From positions 1 through 7,080 of the forward strand of contig WRGM01000094.1 of NCBI GenBank assembly GCA_009787175.1: 7,080 nt of DNA, read 5' to 3'. Under the pieces are notes generated by a model. It worked only from the letters and a program-made list of their open reading frames with translations, did not search any database and was not told where the DNA came from. The stretch is from Candidatus Bathycorpusculum fermentans (GTDB lineage Archaea; Thermoproteota; Bathyarchaeia; Bathyarchaeales; Bathycorpusculaceae). The first letter of the stretch is position 1; each line of letters opens with the position of its first letter. Positions 5,781 through 7,080 of the stretch are shown in pieces. Both the position numbers and the translations under genes were made by a program.

Positions 5781-6287
5781 ATGCTGCCAACACTAAACGA
5801 GTACCAACGCAGAAGATACCTCTCAATAGAAGCAAAAACACTTGGACACGGAGGAATAACCCTCATAAACCAGTTAACAGGGACATCACGCCAAACACTA
5901 ACAGACGGCATAAAAGAAATAAACAACCCACAAACAGAAATACCCAAACAAGGCAAATGCCGCAAACCTGGAGGAGGTCGCAAACCAGTATGTGAAGAAA
6001 AACCCAAAATACTCCAAGACCTCAAAGAACTACTCCAAGCCCACACCAAAGGCGACCCCATGCACATGATGCTATGGACAAACAAAAGCCTGTGCAAACT
6101 ATCAAAAGCCCTCAAAGAACAAGGTTATGCAGCTAACAAAGATACCGTGGGTCTTATGCTGCGGATGATGGGATATGGATTACAGGCAGATAAGAAAACT
6201 TTGACAGTAAAACCCTCTCATCCTGATCGTGATGCTCAATTTGAATACATAAACATGCAAGCTAAAAAAGCAGTTACAGAAGGGTAA
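5781..6287 (+). pseudogene. ISAzo13-type transposase, N-terminal part (frame-broken)
   Basis: This frame gives 168 residues of the transposase, from the conserved LNEYQRRRYLSIEA start (residues 5-18), through the helix-turn-helix GHGGITLINQLTGTSRQTL and the PGGGRKP loop, to GYGLQADKKTL and SHPDRDAQFEYIN. These are hallmark segments of the family that lead up to the DDE catalytic domain. The frame ends at TAA 6285-6287, about six residues before the first catalytic aspartate, so this piece alone cannot catalyse transposition. The start ATG has an AGGA eight bases upstream. The frame is also open a further ten codons back to a TAG at 5748-5750. The coding strand is A/C-rich to about 6120. Confidence 0.88.
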
Positions 6288-6301
6288 TTCTGTATTATTC
6301 T
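6279..6301 (+). other. Frame-disruption site in the transposase
   Basis: Reading passes from the frame of 6279 (GAA) to the frame of 6299 (TCT GTT GAT = SVD). If one G of GGG (6282-6284) and one T of TT (6298-6299) are treated as extra, the text becomes E-GNSVL-SVD-VKK. As I recall it, the family pattern here is G-x-P-V-I-S-V-D-x-K-K, so this fits without a gap. A single -1 shift also joins the frames, but leaves one extra residue and a poorer match (VILYYSVD). Confidence 0.6.
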
Positions 6302-6958
6302 GTTGATGTGAAAAAGAGGGAAAATGTTGGAAATTTCAGGAACAATGGGCAGACCTATCAGCCTTATAAGGTGCCTGTGGGGGTGCTTGATCATGATTTT
6401 CCCTTGGAAGAGTTGGGGAGGTTTGCTCCGTTTGGGGTGTATGGTGTTTTTAAGGATCAGGGGTTTGTTGTTGGTGTGGGTTTGAGTTGTGAGGCAGCTG
6501 TTTTTGGTGTTGAGGTTGTTAGGGAGTGGTGGTGTGTTCAAGGTGTTGTTGAGTATGTTAATGTATTAAAAGTTGTTTTAGCTTGTGATTGTGGGGGGAG
6601 TAATGGGAATTGTGATAGGTTTTGGGAGTTTGGTCTTCAAAAGTTGGTTAATGAGATTGGTGGAGATGTTCGAGTTTTGCATTATCCTCTGGGTATGAGT
6701 AAGTGGAATGAGGTGGAGCATCGGTTGTTTTGTTTTATTAGTAAGAATTGGGCGGGGGTGCCGCTTGTGAGTGCGGCTGTTATTGTTAGCTTGATTGGGG
6801 CTACTAAAACTGCGGGTGGTCTTTGTGTTAGGTGTGTTTTGGCTGAGGAAACATGTGAGAGAGGTCTTAAGGTTAGTGATGAAGAGTTTGATTCCATAAG
6901 TATAGTTAAGGATGATTTTCCTGGTGAATGGAACTATGTTATTTGTCAAAAAACATAA
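6299..6958 (+). pseudogene. ISAzo13-type transposase, C-terminal DDE part (frame-broken)
   Basis: This part contains the catalytic domain. The first aspartate is in SVDVKKREN (codon 6305-6307), the second is in LACDCGGSNG, and the glutamate is in SKWNEVEHRLF. Other family landmarks are VGNFRNNG, HDFPLEELG, FGVYGV, FISKNWAG, LIGATKT, KVSDEE and GEWNYVI at the end. The earliest start codon with any plausibility (GTG 6308) lies after the first catalytic aspartate, so independent translation would give an inactive protein. The strand here is very G/T-rich. Several normally basic or polar positions appear as Val, Gly or Cys (for example VVEYVNVLKVVLACDC), pointing to compositional drift as well as frame loss. 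The stop lies eight bases before the right inverted repeat. Confidence 0.87.
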
Positions 6959-6959
6959 C

Positions 6960-7079
6960 TTATTTTGTCCAAGTTATTTTTAGACGTTTCCTTAGTTGTG
7001 AGAGGGTGTTTGTTGGGTTTAAGTGGGTGGTTGTTTGTTGTTTGAGTTGTGGTGAGGGTGTGGGTGTTGTTGGTGTGTT
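6960..7079 (-). CDS. Possible C-terminus of a Thr/Pro/Gln-rich protein (partial)
   Basis: On the minus strand a frame is open from the window edge to a TAA at 6960-6962. It reads NTPTTPTPSPQLKQQTTT and then NPTNTLSQLRKRLK, ending ITWTK. Its last 12 codons lie inside the right inverted repeat, so the insertion would have replaced the original C-terminus. Thr/Pro-rich stretches are typical of linkers in archaeal surface proteins. However, a strand of A and C alone can encode almost only Thr, Pro, Asn, Lys, His and Gln, so the make-up may be a by-product of base composition. Other frames are also partly open. Low confidence. Confidence 0.22.
   Translation of the reverse strand, partial: NTPTTPTPSPQLKQQTTTHLNPTNTLSQLRKRLKITWTK
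6967..6996 (-). repeat. Right terminal inverted repeat (IRR)
   Basis: This is the partner of the left repeat at 5435-5464, matching 25 of 30 positions in inverted orientation and ending ...CCTTAGT on the plus strand. It marks the right boundary of the insertion sequence. Confidence 0.88.
6997..6999. repeat. Target-site duplication, right copy
   Basis: TGT directly follows the right inverted repeat and equals the TGT at 5432-5434 that precedes the left one. Confidence 0.55.
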
Positions 7080-7080
7080 T

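Larger units (their letters stand above)
5435..6996 (+). mobile_element. ISAzo13-type insertion sequence, complete, 1562 bp
   Basis: The element is bounded by 30-bp imperfect terminal inverted repeats, 5435-5464 and 6967-6996, matching at 25 of 30 positions and both beginning ACTAAGG when read inward. TGT lies on both outer sides. It carries one transposase gene of the ISAzo13 (Rhodopirellula-type DDE) family, broken into two frames at 6279-6301. The gene ends eight bases before the right repeat, but a 346-nt non-coding leader lies on the left. The ends are intact, so the copy could still be moved by a transposase supplied from elsewhere even if its own enzyme is dead. It inserted between the DUF996 promoter and the G/T-rich flank to the right. 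Confidence 0.88.

Noticed and set aside
6264..6270. A6G run at the start of the 22-nt frame overlap, resembling the AAAAAAG slippery heptamer of IS3-type frameshifting
   Set aside because: The zero-frame codon boundaries (AAA AAA GCA) are out of phase with the required A AAA AAG. Shifting there would give SSYRRVILYY instead of the family-like GNSVL.
6578..6949. Minus-strand open frame of 123 codons opposite the transposase
   Set aside because: It is the antisense shadow of a G/T-rich gene; its Thr/Asn/Lys/Pro content follows from A/C composition.
7004..7064. Five GGG runs as a possible G-quadruplex
   Set aside because: Loops are 8, 7, 28 and 3 bases, so no set of four runs meets the usual short-loop rule; G-run density is expected from the composition.
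1..7080. CRISPR array, tRNA, rRNA, or a diversity-generating retroelement
   Set aside because: There are no regularly spaced repeats, no cloverleaf-like segment, and no reverse transcriptase or template/variable repeat pair.

Overview
The window looks like a low-GC archaeal chromosome segment, possibly Bathyarchaeia or another Thermoproteota. That placement is inference: no rRNA or marker gene is present. The archaeal signals are a NucS/EndoMS-type mismatch endonuclease with a C-terminal PCNA-interaction-like motif, a DUF996 membrane protein with a C-terminal zinc ribbon, a stand-alone Lrp/AsnC RAM domain, TATA-like boxes, T-rich terminators, and a mix of genes with and without a Shine-Dalgarno (SD) sequence.

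Layout. Positions 1-70 hold the end of a plus-strand gene. A hairpin at 81-104 separates it from six genes, all on the minus strand: an Sfp-type phosphopantetheinyl transferase (107-772), a RAM-domain protein (920-1153), a NUDIX hydrolase (1235-1663), an unrecognised 541-aa coiled-coil protein (1809-3434), NucS (3594-4391) and a DUF996/zinc-ribbon membrane protein (4517-5179). Gaps of 80-160 bp and separate promoter or RBS signals suggest mostly individual transcription, not one operon. No shared pathway is evident.

From 5435 to 6996 lies a complete 1562-bp insertion sequence of the ISAzo13 type. I delimited it by 30-bp terminal inverted repeats (25 of 30 matching) and a 3-bp direct repeat, TGT, on both sides. 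Its transposase is split into two frames just before the first catalytic aspartate. The disrupted stretch is best explained by two single-base insertions, which would make this copy inactive. The IS carries a 346-nt structured leader with an 11-bp inverted repeat ending at the transposase ribosome-binding region, plus an array of mutually exclusive pairing arms.

Positions 6997-7080 are an outside flank made almost only of G and T, with no C at all. It may be the complement of a Thr/Pro/Gln/Asn-rich reading frame. The most notable features are the IS leader architecture, the doubly shifted transposase, the strand-composition flip inside the transposase, and the unrecognised coiled-coil protein. 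I see no clear new multi-gene system.
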